Source of the DNA: Aggregatibacter segnis
Lineage (GTDB): Bacteria > Pseudomonadota > Gammaproteobacteria > Enterobacterales > Pasteurellaceae
DNA: 64,000 nucleotides
Assembly (NCBI RefSeq): GCF_003130075.1
Contig: NZ_NRCW01000004.1
Span: forward strand, 186,001-250,000
Direction of reading: 5' to 3'
Position numbers and translations under genes: made by a program. A model generated the notes under the pieces. The model was not told the DNA's origin, did no database searches, and was given only the letters and a program-made list of their open reading frames with translations. Positions 38,061-47,114 of this stretch are shown in pieces; the first letter of the stretch is position 1, and the number at the start of each line of letters is the position of its first letter.

Positions 38061-40106
38061 ATGAGTTATCAAGTATTAGCAAGAAAGTGGCGACCAAAAA
38101 CGTTTGCCGAGGTTGTCGGTCAGCAACACATTTTGACCGCACTTGCTAACGGCTTGCGTGAAAATCGCCTGCATCATGCTTATTTATTTTCCGGCACGCG
38201 CGGCGTGGGGAAAACTTCCATTGCCCGTTTATTTGCCAAAGGGCTGAATTGTGTTAATGGCGTGACTGCCGAGCCTTGTGGTGTATGTGAAAACTGTAAA
38301 GCCATTGAAGAAGGCAATTTTATCGATTTAATTGAAATCGATGCGGCATCCCGTACCAAAGTGGAAGATACACGCGAGCTGTTGGATAACGTGCAATACA
38401 AGCCGGTGTTGGGGCGTTATAAAGTGTATCTTATCGATGAAGTGCACATGCTTTCACGCCATTCTTTCAATGCGCTCTTAAAAACCTTGGAAGAGCCGCC
38501 GGAATATGTGAAATTCCTGTTGGCGACTACCGATCCTCATAAACTGCCGGTGACGATTTTATCTCGTTGCATGCAGTTCCATTTGAAAGCCTTGGAGCAA
38601 TCCCAAATTGCCGAGCATTTGGGATATATTCTAAATCAGGAACAGATTCCCTTTCAGACTTTAGCATTGGACAAACTCGCTAATGCGGCACAAGGCAGTA
38701 TCCGCGACAGTCTCAGTTTGACAGATCAAGCCATTGCAATGAGTAACGGCAATGTCACGCTCAATATTGTCAATGAAATGTTGGGTTTATTGGATGAAAC
38801 CCAAGCCATTGAGATTATTTATGCATTGCAACAAGGCAATGGCGAAAAGCTCATGCAAGTTGTGAGTGAGGTGGCGAATAAAGCAGGTGATTGGGATGAG
38901 CTGTTGCGTGAAGTCGCAGAAAATCTGCACAAGATTGCGATGCAGCAATTATTACCACAAGCCTCGTTAACGGAAGCGGATCACATTAGCTTTTTAGCGA
39001 AACATATCGCACCACAGGACGTACAGTTTTTCTATCAAGTGGTGGTGAGTGGCCGGAAAGAATTAAGTTTGGCACCAACCGCGCGCATGGGGGCAGAAAT
39101 GGTGTTATTGCGTGCGTTGGCGTTTCATCCGAAATTTATTGGACAACCGGTAAATATTGAAACAACCACGCAAGAAAGTTCACCAAGAACTTCATTAAGC
39201 GCGGTGGAAAATCGTGTTAAATCTTTTGGTCAAACTGCTTCAGCGGCGATTGAAATGCCCGTGGTTTCTCAGGCGATAAAAGCCCATTATCAAGATCGTA
39301 AAAAATCCACTACGAATGAAACCGTGGCAAAAAGCGCGCAACCTCAATCCACGCAATCGGCAGAACCCTTGGTGAGTTCGCCTGTACTTGATGCATTAAA
39401 CGGATTAGACCAACTGGATGCCATACCGAGCAGCCCTTCTCAAGAAAAAAAAAAGTCTGAGCGCCTAGCACAACATTCCTCTAAAAAACTGACCGCACTT
39501 TCTCATGCAGTGGAAGATCTAGATGCTAAAAGTGCGGTAGAAAATCCGAATGAATCGGAGAGCGAAGAAAACGATTCAGATGGGCTAGGCGAAGATTATC
39601 GTTGGGAATGGAGCAATCCTGAACTGGCATACGTTGAACAAGGCCCCAAACCTTCAGACATCAAGGCCGCCATTCTGCAAGACATTACCCCTGAATTACA
39701 GCAAAAAATTGTCCATTTAACGGAAGAACAAGATCGCTGGGCACAGTTGATTGAACAAAGTGGCGTGGAAAATCTCACCAAAGAATTTGCCTTAAATACC
39801 TTTATTTGGACGGAAAGCGAAGATTCGCTTAAATTGGGTGTACGTTCCAGCCATGCACATTTGAATCAAGATAAACATTGCAAATTGCTGCAGCAGTCTG
39901 TTTCACATGTGTTAGGGAAAACCATTGCATTGACCGTTGAAATTAACGATGACGAACAGTATTTAACGCCGACGGATTATCGCCGCAAAATTTATGCTCA
40001 ATTACGGGAGCAGGCGAAACAGGATTTATTGCAGGATCAAAAATTGCAATTATTAGAACGCGAATTTGATTGTAGCGTTGATGTGAAAAGCATTCGTCCG
40101 GTGTAA
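38061..40106 (+). CDS. dnaX: DNA polymerase III tau (and probable gamma) subunit
   Basis: The 681-residue protein is the clamp-loader ATPase. The N-terminal AAA+ domain has Walker A GTRGVGKTS (residues 45-53), a four-Cys zinc module (CVNGVTAEPCGVCENC), Walker B LIDEVHML and the SRC sensor motif LSRCMQFH. The poorly conserved region about 380-510 carries the linker, and the C-terminal domain would bind polymerase alpha. A run of ten As at codons 462-465 can give a truncated gamma form. Uptake signals lie near 38138, 39492 and 39531, the last two within the variable linker. The gene overlaps the next by one base. Confidence 0.97.
   Translation: MSYQVLARKWRPKTFAEVVGQQHILTALANGLRENRLHHAYLFSGTRGVGKTSIARLFAKGLNCVNGVTAEPCGVCENCKAIEEGNFIDLIEIDAASRTKVEDTRELLDNVQYKPVLGRYKVYLIDEVHMLSRHSFNALLKTLEEPPEYVKFLLATTDPHKLPVTILSRCMQFHLKALEQSQIAEHLGYILNQEQIPFQTLALDKLANAAQGSIRDSLSLTDQAIAMSNGNVTLNIVNEMLGLLDETQAIEIIYALQQGNGEKLMQVVSEVANKAGDWDELLREVAENLHKIAMQQLLPQASLTEADHISFLAKHIAPQDVQFFYQVVVSGRKELSLAPTARMGAEMVLLRALAFHPKFIGQPVNIETTTQESSPRTSLSAVENRVKSFGQTASAAIEMPVVSQAIKAHYQDRKKSTTNETVAKSAQPQSTQSAEPLVSSPVLDALNGLDQLDAIPSSPSQEKKKSERLAQHSSKKLTALSHAVEDLDAKSAVENPNESESEENDSDGLGEDYRWEWSNPELAYVEQGPKPSDIKAAILQDITPELQQKIVHLTEEQDRWAQLIEQSGVENLTKEFALNTFIWTESEDSLKLGVRSSHAHLNQDKHCKLLQQSVSHVLGKTIALTVEINDDEQYLTPTDYRRKIYAQLREQAKQDLLQDQKLQLLEREFDCSVDVKSIRPV
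39445..39460 (+). promoter_or_regulatory. dnaX slippage/frameshift site for gamma subunit
   Basis: Ten consecutive As followed by G contain the slippery heptamer A-AAA-AAG. A -1 shift after Lys465 reads GTC TGA, so translation would stop with a product of 466 residues. A +1 event reads Ser-Leu-Ser-Ala and stops at TAG four codons on. In E. coli dnaX the same heptamer yields the 431-residue gamma subunit. Confidence 0.65.
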
Positions 40107-40984
40107 TGATGTTTAGAAAACACGCCTTTAAACTTATCGCCTTTCTCGTTTTCCTTATAGCGGCGATTGCCGGTTATCTTTTTTATAGCTTAACGATTTT
40201 CTCCCCCGTCAACATTCACTTTACCACGACGCCAAATCTCACCTATCATCCGATAAAAAAACAGGATGAGTTAATTTGTTATCAAGCAGAACAGCCTCTC
40301 CCCGAAATCACACAGAAGACATTTCGCTTGTTGGTTTGGAATTTGCATAAAGGACAAGATGCCGGTTGGCAAGAGGCGATGAATCGTTTGGCGCAGGGAC
40401 GTGATCTGTTGTTATTACAGGAAGTGTTAAATACACAAGAATTGGCTGCGCAGTATTCATCGTCATTTCCTACCGCACTTTATGCCAGCGCCTTTGCCTA
40501 TTTACAACAACAATCCGGTGTTGAAATTCTCTCTCAATTTGTACCGCACTTTTACTGTGCCGGCTCAAAATCCGAACCTTGGATTCGTATTCCAAAAGTG
40601 GGGGCGGCGATGAGCTTGCCTCTGTCCCACGGGCAAGCGCTGTTATTAGTCAACGTGCATTTGATTAATTTTGAAATAAATCCCACGTCTTATGAAGAAC
40701 AACTTCGCACACTGATGCAGCTAGTTTCACAACATCAAGGCCCGCTGGTGTTATCCGGTGATTTTAATTCTTGGAACAGTTATCGCATGTGGATCATCCG
40801 AGAATTGATAAAGGAATTCGGTTTGGTTGAAGTCCCTTTTGCACAAGATCATCGATTACGTTTTTTAGGTAATCCGCTAGATCATGTTTTTGTGCGTGGG
40901 CTGAAGGTGTTACATGCTACAACTGAGCCAACGGAAAGCTCTGATCATGCACCGTTGTTGTTGGATGTGGAATTAGCCGATTAA
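40106..40984 (+). CDS. YafD-like endonuclease/exonuclease/phosphatase family protein
   Basis: The 292-residue protein has an N-terminal membrane segment (about residues 10-30) and an EEP-fold domain with RLLVWNLHKG, LLLQEVL (metal-binding Glu), LSGDFNSWN and SSDHAPLLLDVEL. It resembles E. coli YafD. The substrate is unknown; the anchor suggests the domain faces the periplasm or membrane surface. Its ATG overlaps the dnaX stop by one base (TAATG), with a second ATG immediately after. It is only distantly related to the cytoplasmic EEP protein at 6150-6941. Confidence 0.83.
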   Translation: MMFRKHAFKLIAFLVFLIAAIAGYLFYSLTIFSPVNIHFTTTPNLTYHPIKKQDELICYQAEQPLPEITQKTFRLLVWNLHKGQDAGWQEAMNRLAQGRDLLLLQEVLNTQELAAQYSSSFPTALYASAFAYLQQQSGVEILSQFVPHFYCAGSKSEPWIRIPKVGAAMSLPLSHGQALLLVNVHLINFEINPTSYEEQLRTLMQLVSQHQGPLVLSGDFNSWNSYRMWIIRELIKEFGLVEVPFAQDHRLRFLGNPLDHVFVRGLKVLHATTEPTESSDHAPLLLDVELAD

Positions 40985-41101
40985 ACATTGAATGCAAGTT
41001 AGTTGGTTTTTCGTAATAAAAATAATTCGCAAGAGCTATGTTCATCTAAATGAAAAACCTCTAAAATTCGTAAACCTATTAACCAATCACTCGTCTTATT
41101 T

Positions 41102-41818
41102 ATGAAACTATTGATTTCGAATCAACACGGTGCCATCGTCATGGCGCTCATGCCATTTTTATATGGGATGTTGCTCAGTAACCCGATTTGGCAACACGTT
41201 TTCTTTTTGCTGGCATGGTTTTCCTTGTACTTAATGACCTATCCGTTTCTGAATTTATTTAAAGGCAGAAATTTGGAACTGTATATTAAATGGTCGTGGA
41301 TTTATTTCTTTGCCTGTGTCATTTTTGCCATTCCGGTATTGATTTATAACTGGCATACGGCGTTATTTGTGGCGGCTATGTTGCCGTTCGTGTTGATCAG
41401 TATTTATTATGTTAAGCAAAAAGACGAACGTGCTTTTTTAAATGATTTGGCAGGTATCGTGATTTTTGCCATTGCCGGCATGGGATCCTATTATTTTCCT
41501 GACCGCACTTTTGATGACAAAATTTGGCTGGTAGCGCTGTATCCGAGCTTATTTTTTATCGGTACGACCTTATATGTGAAATCCGTTATGCGCGAGCGTA
41601 AAAATCCGTTGTATTTAAAATTATCCATCGGTTTTCACGCGCTTTGTATTCTCGGATTTGTTTTTGTAGAACAATATCTCATGGCGTTGGCGTTTGTGCC
41701 GCCATTCATTCGAGCCATTTGGCTGCCGCAGAAAAAAATGTCGGTAAAACAAGTGGGATTCACCGAAATCGGTATTTCCCTGTTGTTTTTTGCTAATTTG
41801 CTTTATGCCACTTTGTAA
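41102..41818 (+). CDS. YwiC-like integral membrane protein
   Basis: The 238-residue protein has about eight hydrophobic segments. The N-terminal NQHGAIVMALMPFLYGM and the LYLMTYPFLNLFKGR motif are typical of the YwiC-like family, whose role is unknown. In Bacillus the namesake lies near anaerobic respiration genes, but this is not strong evidence for function. An uptake signal falls inside it near 41500. It is followed five bases later by the Sel1-repeat gene and may be cotranscribed with it. Confidence 0.7.
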   Translation: MKLLISNQHGAIVMALMPFLYGMLLSNPIWQHVFFLLAWFSLYLMTYPFLNLFKGRNLELYIKWSWIYFFACVIFAIPVLIYNWHTALFVAAMLPFVLISIYYVKQKDERAFLNDLAGIVIFAIAGMGSYYFPDRTFDDKIWLVALYPSLFFIGTTLYVKSVMRERKNPLYLKLSIGFHALCILGFVFVEQYLMALAFVPPFIRAIWLPQKKMSVKQVGFTEIGISLLFFANLLYATL

Positions 41819-41822
41819 AAAG

Positions 41823-42536
41823 ATGATGAAAAAACGCTTAAAGCATTTTGCAATTGGCCTTGGCTTATTTAGTTTTTCTGCTCTTGCTGTGGAAACGCCG
41901 GTTTTTCCCATGGTTCAAACCGTGGAAGAAAGCGGGAAACTGTTGCGTAATGAACTTACGAATGATCAGCTAAGAGATTGGGGGCGAGCTTTTTTTCAAC
42001 GCAATGATATATCTTCCGTGTTTAACGTAATGTATCTTCTTGCGTTGAAAGATGATCGACGCGCACAGTTGGATCTTGGGCGACTTTATTTTCGTGGAGA
42101 AGGTGTCGAACAAAACTATGAAAAAGCCTATTGGTGGTTCAGCGAGGCCGCAGAACAAGGAAGCAGAATTGCGGTAACTAATTTAGGGATTCTTTACGCC
42201 GGTGGTTATGGCGTCAAAAAGAATCTTAATCATGGCATTTCTTTGCTGGAGAAAACCGCATCAGCTAATGATTCACAGGCGATGCTCGTTTTAGGCACTC
42301 TGTACTATAATGAAATTAAAATTAGAGACTTTAACAAAGCCTTCAAGTGGTTGGAAAAAGGCGCAAAACAAGGTAATGAGGAAGCTATTTTCCGCTTAGC
42401 GTTAATGTATGAACGAGGCGAAGGAACAAAACGCAATCGACCGATGGCCATTTCTATTTATAAAGATTTAATCGCGCAACAAAGCCGTTTTTCAGAGGAA
42501 GCAAAAGAGCGATTAAATATATTGAGTGATGATTAG
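41823..42536 (+). CDS. Secreted Sel1-like repeat (TPR) protein
   Basis: From the ATG at 41823 the product is 237 residues with a signal peptide (MMKKRLKHFAIGLGLFSFSALA). The mature part carries four Sel1-type repeats of about 36 residues, with AQLDLGRLYFRGEGVEQNYEKAYWW-like units repeated to the C-terminus. Sel1 repeats are protein-interaction modules. The cognate partner cannot be deduced from the sequence. The alternative ATG at 41826 is equally possible. It ends at a strong terminator. Confidence 0.75.
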   Translation: MMKKRLKHFAIGLGLFSFSALAVETPVFPMVQTVEESGKLLRNELTNDQLRDWGRAFFQRNDISSVFNVMYLLALKDDRRAQLDLGRLYFRGEGVEQNYEKAYWWFSEAAEQGSRIAVTNLGILYAGGYGVKKNLNHGISLLEKTASANDSQAMLVLGTLYYNEIKIRDFNKAFKWLEKGAKQGNEEAIFRLALMYERGEGTKRNRPMAISIYKDLIAQQSRFSEEAKERLNILSDD

Positions 42537-42543
42537 CAAAGAT

Positions 42544-42574
42544 AAAAATCCACTTTTTAAGGTGGATTTTTTGT
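42544..42574 (+). terminator. Intrinsic terminator after the Sel1-repeat gene
   Basis: A 10-bp stem AAAAATCCAC/GTGGATTTTT with an eight-base loop is followed by TTG and further Ts. It ends the dnaX-to-Sel1 group. Confidence 0.8.
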
Positions 42575-42633
42575 TTGTATTACCATGATAATTTCAATAA
42601 AAAACAACCGGAAAAACCACCGCACTTTTCATA

Positions 42634-42664
42634 TAAAAAAGGACGCCAATCATGCGTCCTTTTG
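42634..42664 (-). terminator. Intrinsic terminator after parC
   Basis: A 9-bp stem AAAGGACGC/GCGTCCTTT lies just beyond the parC stop. Read on the minus strand it is followed by TTTTTTAT. An uptake signal precedes it at 42620. Confidence 0.8.
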
Positions 42665-42679
42665 AGTCTGAATTTAGAA

Positions 42680-44932
42680 TTATTCCTCTGGAGTTACCAC
42701 TTCAATTTCCACGTTGCTGTGTAAGCCTCGAGGTAACTGTGTCCCTTTACGGCCCCGTTCAGCGCGGAATTTCTGTAAATCTTCCGGTTTTAAGGTCACT
42801 TTACGTTTCCCGGAATGGAAGATCAGGCTGGAATTTTCCTCAATCAACAATAACCGCACCAGTAATTCGGAACGCGCTTTGGCGTTGGCGGACGGAATAG
42901 TGACGATTTTGTTGCCTTTGCCTTTAGAGAGTTCCGGTAAATCTTGCACCGGGAAAATCAGCATTCTGCCAGCGGAGGTGAGTGCCACCAAAAGTGCGGT
43001 CGGATTTTTCAGTGTTAATGGCGGTAACACTTTGGCATTTTCCGGTAAGGAAATGAGCGCTTTACCGGCTTTGTTACGAGCGACTAAATCGGCGAATTTA
43101 CAAATAAAGCCATAGCCGGCGTCGGATGCCATGAGCAACGGTTGATCTTCATTTTCAATCAGCAGCTGATCAACGGTAGCGCCTGCCGGCAGGGTAAGTT
43201 TACCGGTGAGCGGCTCGCCTTGGGAGCGGGCAGACGGCAGACTTAGCGGATCCAGTGCGTAACTGCGCCCCGTGCTGTCGATAAACACCGCCAGTTGATT
43301 ACTTTTGCCGTAGGCATGCGCCAAATACTTGTCGCCGGCTTTGTAGCTTAAGCCTTGCGGATCAATGTCATGCCCTTTCGCGCAACGCACCCAACCCATT
43401 TCTGATAAAATCACCGTCACCGGTTCTGTCGGCAGCATTTCGTTTTCTGCAATGGCTTTGGCTTCCGCTCGTTCAACTAACGGCGAACGACGAGGGCTAG
43501 CGTACGTTTTGGCATCTTGTTGAATTTCTTTTTTCAACAACGTATTTAAACGGCGTTCGGAGCCTAAAATCTCTTCCAAAGATGACCGCTCTTTTTCTAA
43601 CTCCGCTTGTTCCGCTTGCAACTGATGTTCTTCCAGTTTCGCCAAATGACGCAAGCGCAAGTTCAAAATGGCTTCCGCTTGTGCATCGCTTAAGTTGAAA
43701 CGAGCCATTAATTCGGCTTTCGGTTCATCTTCGTGACGGATGATTTCGATGACGTCATCAATATTCAAAAAGGCAATCATCAAACCTTGTAAGATATGCA
43801 AGCGGGCAAGCACTTTGTCTAAGCGATATTGCAAGCGTCGGGTCACGGTGGTGCGACGGAAAGTTAGCCACTCGGTGAGGATTTCCAACAGATTTTTCAC
43901 TGCCGGTTTGTAATCCAAACCAATCATGTTCATGTTGACACGATAGCTTTTTTCCAAATCGGTGGTGGCAAATAAATGCGCCATCATAGCATCGGTATCT
44001 ACGCGATTCGAACGCGGCACGATCACAATGCGCACCGGATTTTCATGATCTGCTTCATCACGAATATCTTCTACCATCGGCAGCTTTTTCGCGGTCATTT
44101 GCTCGGCGATTTGCGCAATCACTTTGGATGGCGAGGCTTGGTGCGGGAGGGCGCTGATAATGATTTCCCCGTCTTCCTTTTTCCATGCTGCGCGCATTTT
44201 GATAGAGCCGCGACCTTGTTGATATATTTTGCGAATTTCTTCTTTCGGCGAAATGATTTCCGCCTCTGTTGGGAAATCCGGGCCTTGCACCACGGTCAAC
44301 AAGTCATCCAAGGTGGTTTTCGGATTATCTAGTAACATCACTGCCGCATCGGCAATTTCATTAATATTGTGCGGAGGAATATCCGTTGCCATTCCCACTG
44401 CGATCCCTGTCGTGCCGTTGAGCAAAATATGCGGCAAACGTGCCGGCAAATATTGCGGTTCTTCTAAGGTGCCGTCAAAGTTTGGTTGGTAATCCACGGT
44501 GCCTTGACCGAGTTCTGCCAATAGCACTTCTGAAATTTTAGATAAACGGGATTCCGTATAACGCATCGCCGCGAAAGATTTCGGATCGTCCACCGCGCCC
44601 CAGTTGCCTTGTCCGTCAACCAATGGGTAACGGTAAGAGAAGGGCTGCGCCATCAACACCATGGCTTCATAGCAAGCGCTATCACCGTGCGGGTGGAATT
44701 TACCCAACACATCCCCCACGGTACGGGCAGATTTTTTATATTTTGCCGCTGCATTCAGCCCTAGCTCGGACATGGCATAAATAATGCGTCGCTGTACCGG
44801 CTTCAAACCATCGCCGATAAACGGCAAGGCGCGATCCATGATGACGTACATGGAATAGTTGAGATACGCCCTTTCGGTGAAGTGGCGTAGTGGCATTTGT
44901 TCAATGCCTTCGTAGTTGATGGAGTCAGTCAT
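42680..44932 (-). CDS. parC: DNA topoisomerase IV subunit A
   Basis: The 750-residue protein has the breakage-reunion domain with catalytic Tyr125 (AAMRYTE) and a shorter C-terminal domain lacking the GyrA-box, so it is ParC and not a second GyrA. The quinolone-resistance residues are Ser85 and Glu89 ([10 protein letters not shown]), equivalent to E. coli Ser80 and Glu84 and of the susceptible type. It decatenates daughter chromosomes with ParE, whose gene lies 159 bases upstream. An uptake signal near 42992 lies in the coding region. Confidence 0.97.
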   Translation of the reverse strand: MTDSINYEGIEQMPLRHFTERAYLNYSMYVIMDRALPFIGDGLKPVQRRIIYAMSELGLNAAAKYKKSARTVGDVLGKFHPHGDSACYEAMVLMAQPFSYRYPLVDGQGNWGAVDDPKSFAAMRYTESRLSKISEVLLAELGQGTVDYQPNFDGTLEEPQYLPARLPHILLNGTTGIAVGMATDIPPHNINEIADAAVMLLDNPKTTLDDLLTVVQGPDFPTEAEIISPKEEIRKIYQQGRGSIKMRAAWKKEDGEIIISALPHQASPSKVIAQIAEQMTAKKLPMVEDIRDEADHENPVRIVIVPRSNRVDTDAMMAHLFATTDLEKSYRVNMNMIGLDYKPAVKNLLEILTEWLTFRRTTVTRRLQYRLDKVLARLHILQGLMIAFLNIDDVIEIIRHEDEPKAELMARFNLSDAQAEAILNLRLRHLAKLEEHQLQAEQAELEKERSSLEEILGSERRLNTLLKKEIQQDAKTYASPRRSPLVERAEAKAIAENEMLPTEPVTVILSEMGWVRCAKGHDIDPQGLSYKAGDKYLAHAYGKSNQLAVFIDSTGRSYALDPLSLPSARSQGEPLTGKLTLPAGATVDQLLIENEDQPLLMASDAGYGFICKFADLVARNKAGKALISLPENAKVLPPLTLKNPTALLVALTSAGRMLIFPVQDLPELSKGKGNKIVTIPSANAKARSELLVRLLLIEENSSLIFHSGKRKVTLKPEDLQKFRAERGRKGTQLPRGLHSNVEIEVVTPEE

Positions 44933-45032
44933 GATTTATTTTTGCGTTTTATTTATGTCGATAATGTTCATTTTATTTATTGGTTTTCGCCAAATTCTCC
45001 CTCTTTTGTTAAGAGGAACTAGGGAGATTTAA

Positions 45033-45086
45033 AGTGCGGTTGATTTTTGACATGTTTTGACGTGTTTGAAAATTTCACCGCACTTT
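45033..45086. repeat. Inverted uptake-signal pair between parE and parC
   Basis: AAAGTGCGGT (45032-45041) and ACCGCACTTTT (about 45078-45088) face each other across 36 bases just beyond the parE stop. They could form a stem and may terminate part of the parE transcript. Confidence 0.6.
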
Positions 45087-45091
45087 TCTTC

Positions 45092-46990
45092 TTACACAGC
45101 CAAATCCACTTGATCCCCTTTCGCTTGCAACCAGTTTTTACGGTCTTCAGCGCGTTTTTTGGCCAGTAGCATATCCATGGTTTCCATTGTTTCTTGGCTT
45201 TCTTCGCTTTGTGCTTCAAAGGTGAGTTGCACTAAACGACGGGTGTTCGGATCCATTGTGGTTTCGCGTAATTGCATTGGGTTCATTTCGCCCAACCCTT
45301 TAAAACGCTGGACGTTCGGCTTGCCTTTTTTCCCTTTCAGACGATCCAAAATAGCCTCTTTTTCGCCTTCATCGAGGGCATAGAACACGTCTTTGCCTAA
45401 GTCGATTCGATAGAGCGGTGGCATCGCCACATACACATGGCCTTGTTCCACCAGTTTCGGGAAATGGCGTAGGAAGAGGGCGCAAAGTAGGGTGGCAATA
45501 TGTAAGCCATCCGAATCCGCATCGGCGAGAATACAGACTTTCCCGTAGCGCAATTGGGATAAATCATCGTTGTCGGGATCAATACCTAGCGCCACGGCAA
45601 TGTCATGCACTTCTTGTGAGGCTAACACTTGCTCCGGTGACACTTCCCAGGTGTTCAAAATCTTACCGCGCAGCGGCAAAATCGCTTGGTATTCACGTTC
45701 CCGTGCTTGCTTGGCAGAACCACCCGCAGAATCCCCTTCTACGAGGAATAGTTCGGTTAAATTGAGATCTTGTGAGCTACAGTCGGCGAGCTTGCCCGGT
45801 AACGCAGGGCCGCTTACCAGTTTTTTACGCACCACTTTTTTCGCTGCACGCAAACGGCGTTGGGCGGAACTGATCGCCATATCAGCCAATAATTCGGCGG
45901 TTTGAACGTTTTGGTTTAGCCACAAACTGAAGGCATCTTTCACAACACCGCCAATAAACACCGCACTCTGACGGGAGGAAAGGCGTTCTTTGGTTTGGCC
46001 GGCGAATTGCGGGTCCTGCATTTTAAGGGAAAGCACATAAGCGCAGCGATCCCATAAATCGTCAGCGGTGAGTTTCACGCCGCGCGGCAATAAATTGCGG
46101 AATTCGCAGAATTCACGCATGGCATCCAATAAGCCTTGACGCAAACCGTTGACGTGCGTGCCGCCAAGTGCGGTCGGAATCAGGTTTACATAGCTTTCGC
46201 CAATGAGTTCGCCACCTTCCGGCAACCATAATAACGCCCAAGATACCGCTTCTTTTTCGCCCTTAAATTCACCGATGAACGGTTGTTCCGGTAAGGTGAC
46301 TAAACCGTTTACCGCTTCCATTAAATAGTCGTTCAAGCCGTCTTGATAAAGCCAAGTATCTTCGGTGTCATTCACTTTATCAATAAATTTAATTTCTAGT
46401 CCTGAGCACAACACGGCTTTGGCGCGGAGTAAATGACGCAAACGGCTGACGGAGAATTTTTCGCTGTCGAAATATTTCGGATTCGGTTTGAAATGCACGG
46501 TGGTACCGGTCGTGCGACGACCGCAGGTACCGATAACGGTGAGGTCTTCCACTTTTTGACCATTTTCAAAGGCGATTTTATACACTTCACCGTTACGTTT
46601 AACGGTGACATCAACTCGCTCGGATAAGGCATTCACCACAGAAATTCCCACCCCATGCAAACCACCGGAGAACGTGTAATTTTTATTAGAAAATTTACCG
46701 CCGGCGTGCAGTTTGCTCATGATGACTTCTACGCCGGATACTTTTTCCACCGGATGCATATCCACCGGCATACCACGCCCGTTATCGATCACTTCAATGG
46801 ATTGATCTTTATGCAAAATCACTTCGATTTTCGTGGCAAAACCGGCAAGGGCCTCGTCCACGCTGTTGTCGATAACTTCTTGTGCGAGGTGATTTGGGCG
46901 GGTGGTGTCGGTATACATGCCCGGGCGGAGTTGTACCGGTTCAAGGTCTTTTAAAACGGTAATTTCGTTGGCGGAATAATTCGTTGTCAT
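45092..46990 (-). CDS. parE: DNA topoisomerase IV subunit B
   Basis: The 632-residue protein has the GHKL ATPase domain (VIDNSVDEALAG, DNGRGMPVD, GLHGVGISVVNALSE) and the TOPRIM domain (LVEGDSAGGSAKQAR, PLRGKILNTW, DADSDGLHIATLL). Its length and pairing with parC separate it from GyrB. It supplies ATP-driven strand passage. An uptake signal falls near 46166. The gene is upstream of parC on the same strand. Confidence 0.97.
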   Translation of the reverse strand: MTTNYSANEITVLKDLEPVQLRPGMYTDTTRPNHLAQEVIDNSVDEALAGFATKIEVILHKDQSIEVIDNGRGMPVDMHPVEKVSGVEVIMSKLHAGGKFSNKNYTFSGGLHGVGISVVNALSERVDVTVKRNGEVYKIAFENGQKVEDLTVIGTCGRRTTGTTVHFKPNPKYFDSEKFSVSRLRHLLRAKAVLCSGLEIKFIDKVNDTEDTWLYQDGLNDYLMEAVNGLVTLPEQPFIGEFKGEKEAVSWALLWLPEGGELIGESYVNLIPTALGGTHVNGLRQGLLDAMREFCEFRNLLPRGVKLTADDLWDRCAYVLSLKMQDPQFAGQTKERLSSRQSAVFIGGVVKDAFSLWLNQNVQTAELLADMAISSAQRRLRAAKKVVRKKLVSGPALPGKLADCSSQDLNLTELFLVEGDSAGGSAKQAREREYQAILPLRGKILNTWEVSPEQVLASQEVHDIAVALGIDPDNDDLSQLRYGKVCILADADSDGLHIATLLCALFLRHFPKLVEQGHVYVAMPPLYRIDLGKDVFYALDEGEKEAILDRLKGKKGKPNVQRFKGLGEMNPMQLRETTMDPNTRRLVQLTFEAQSEESQETMETMDMLLAKKRAEDRKNWLQAKGDQVDLAV

Positions 46991-47059
46991 AGTTATTCAT
47001 TAATAAAATCTTGGAAGCAAAATTGCGCGGGATTATAACAAAAAACAACGGGATTTTTA

Positions 47060-47097
47060 ACCGCACTTTTCGTGCTGAGAGAAGAGAAAAGTGCGGT
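47060..47097 (-). terminator. Inverted uptake-signal hairpin after the peroxidase gene
   Basis: ACCGCACTTTT (47060-47070) and AAAAGTGCGGT (47087-47097) form an 11-bp stem with a 16-base loop, directly after the peroxidase stop. The downstream T-run is weak, so it is a probable rather than certain terminator. Confidence 0.55.
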
Positions 47098-47114
47098 CAT
47101 TTTGGCGAGCGTTT

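Noticed and set aside
42680-46990. parC and parE as a second gyrase pair
   Set aside because: The larger protein lacks the GyrA-box and has ParC-like length, and the pair is adjacent as is usual for topoisomerase IV.
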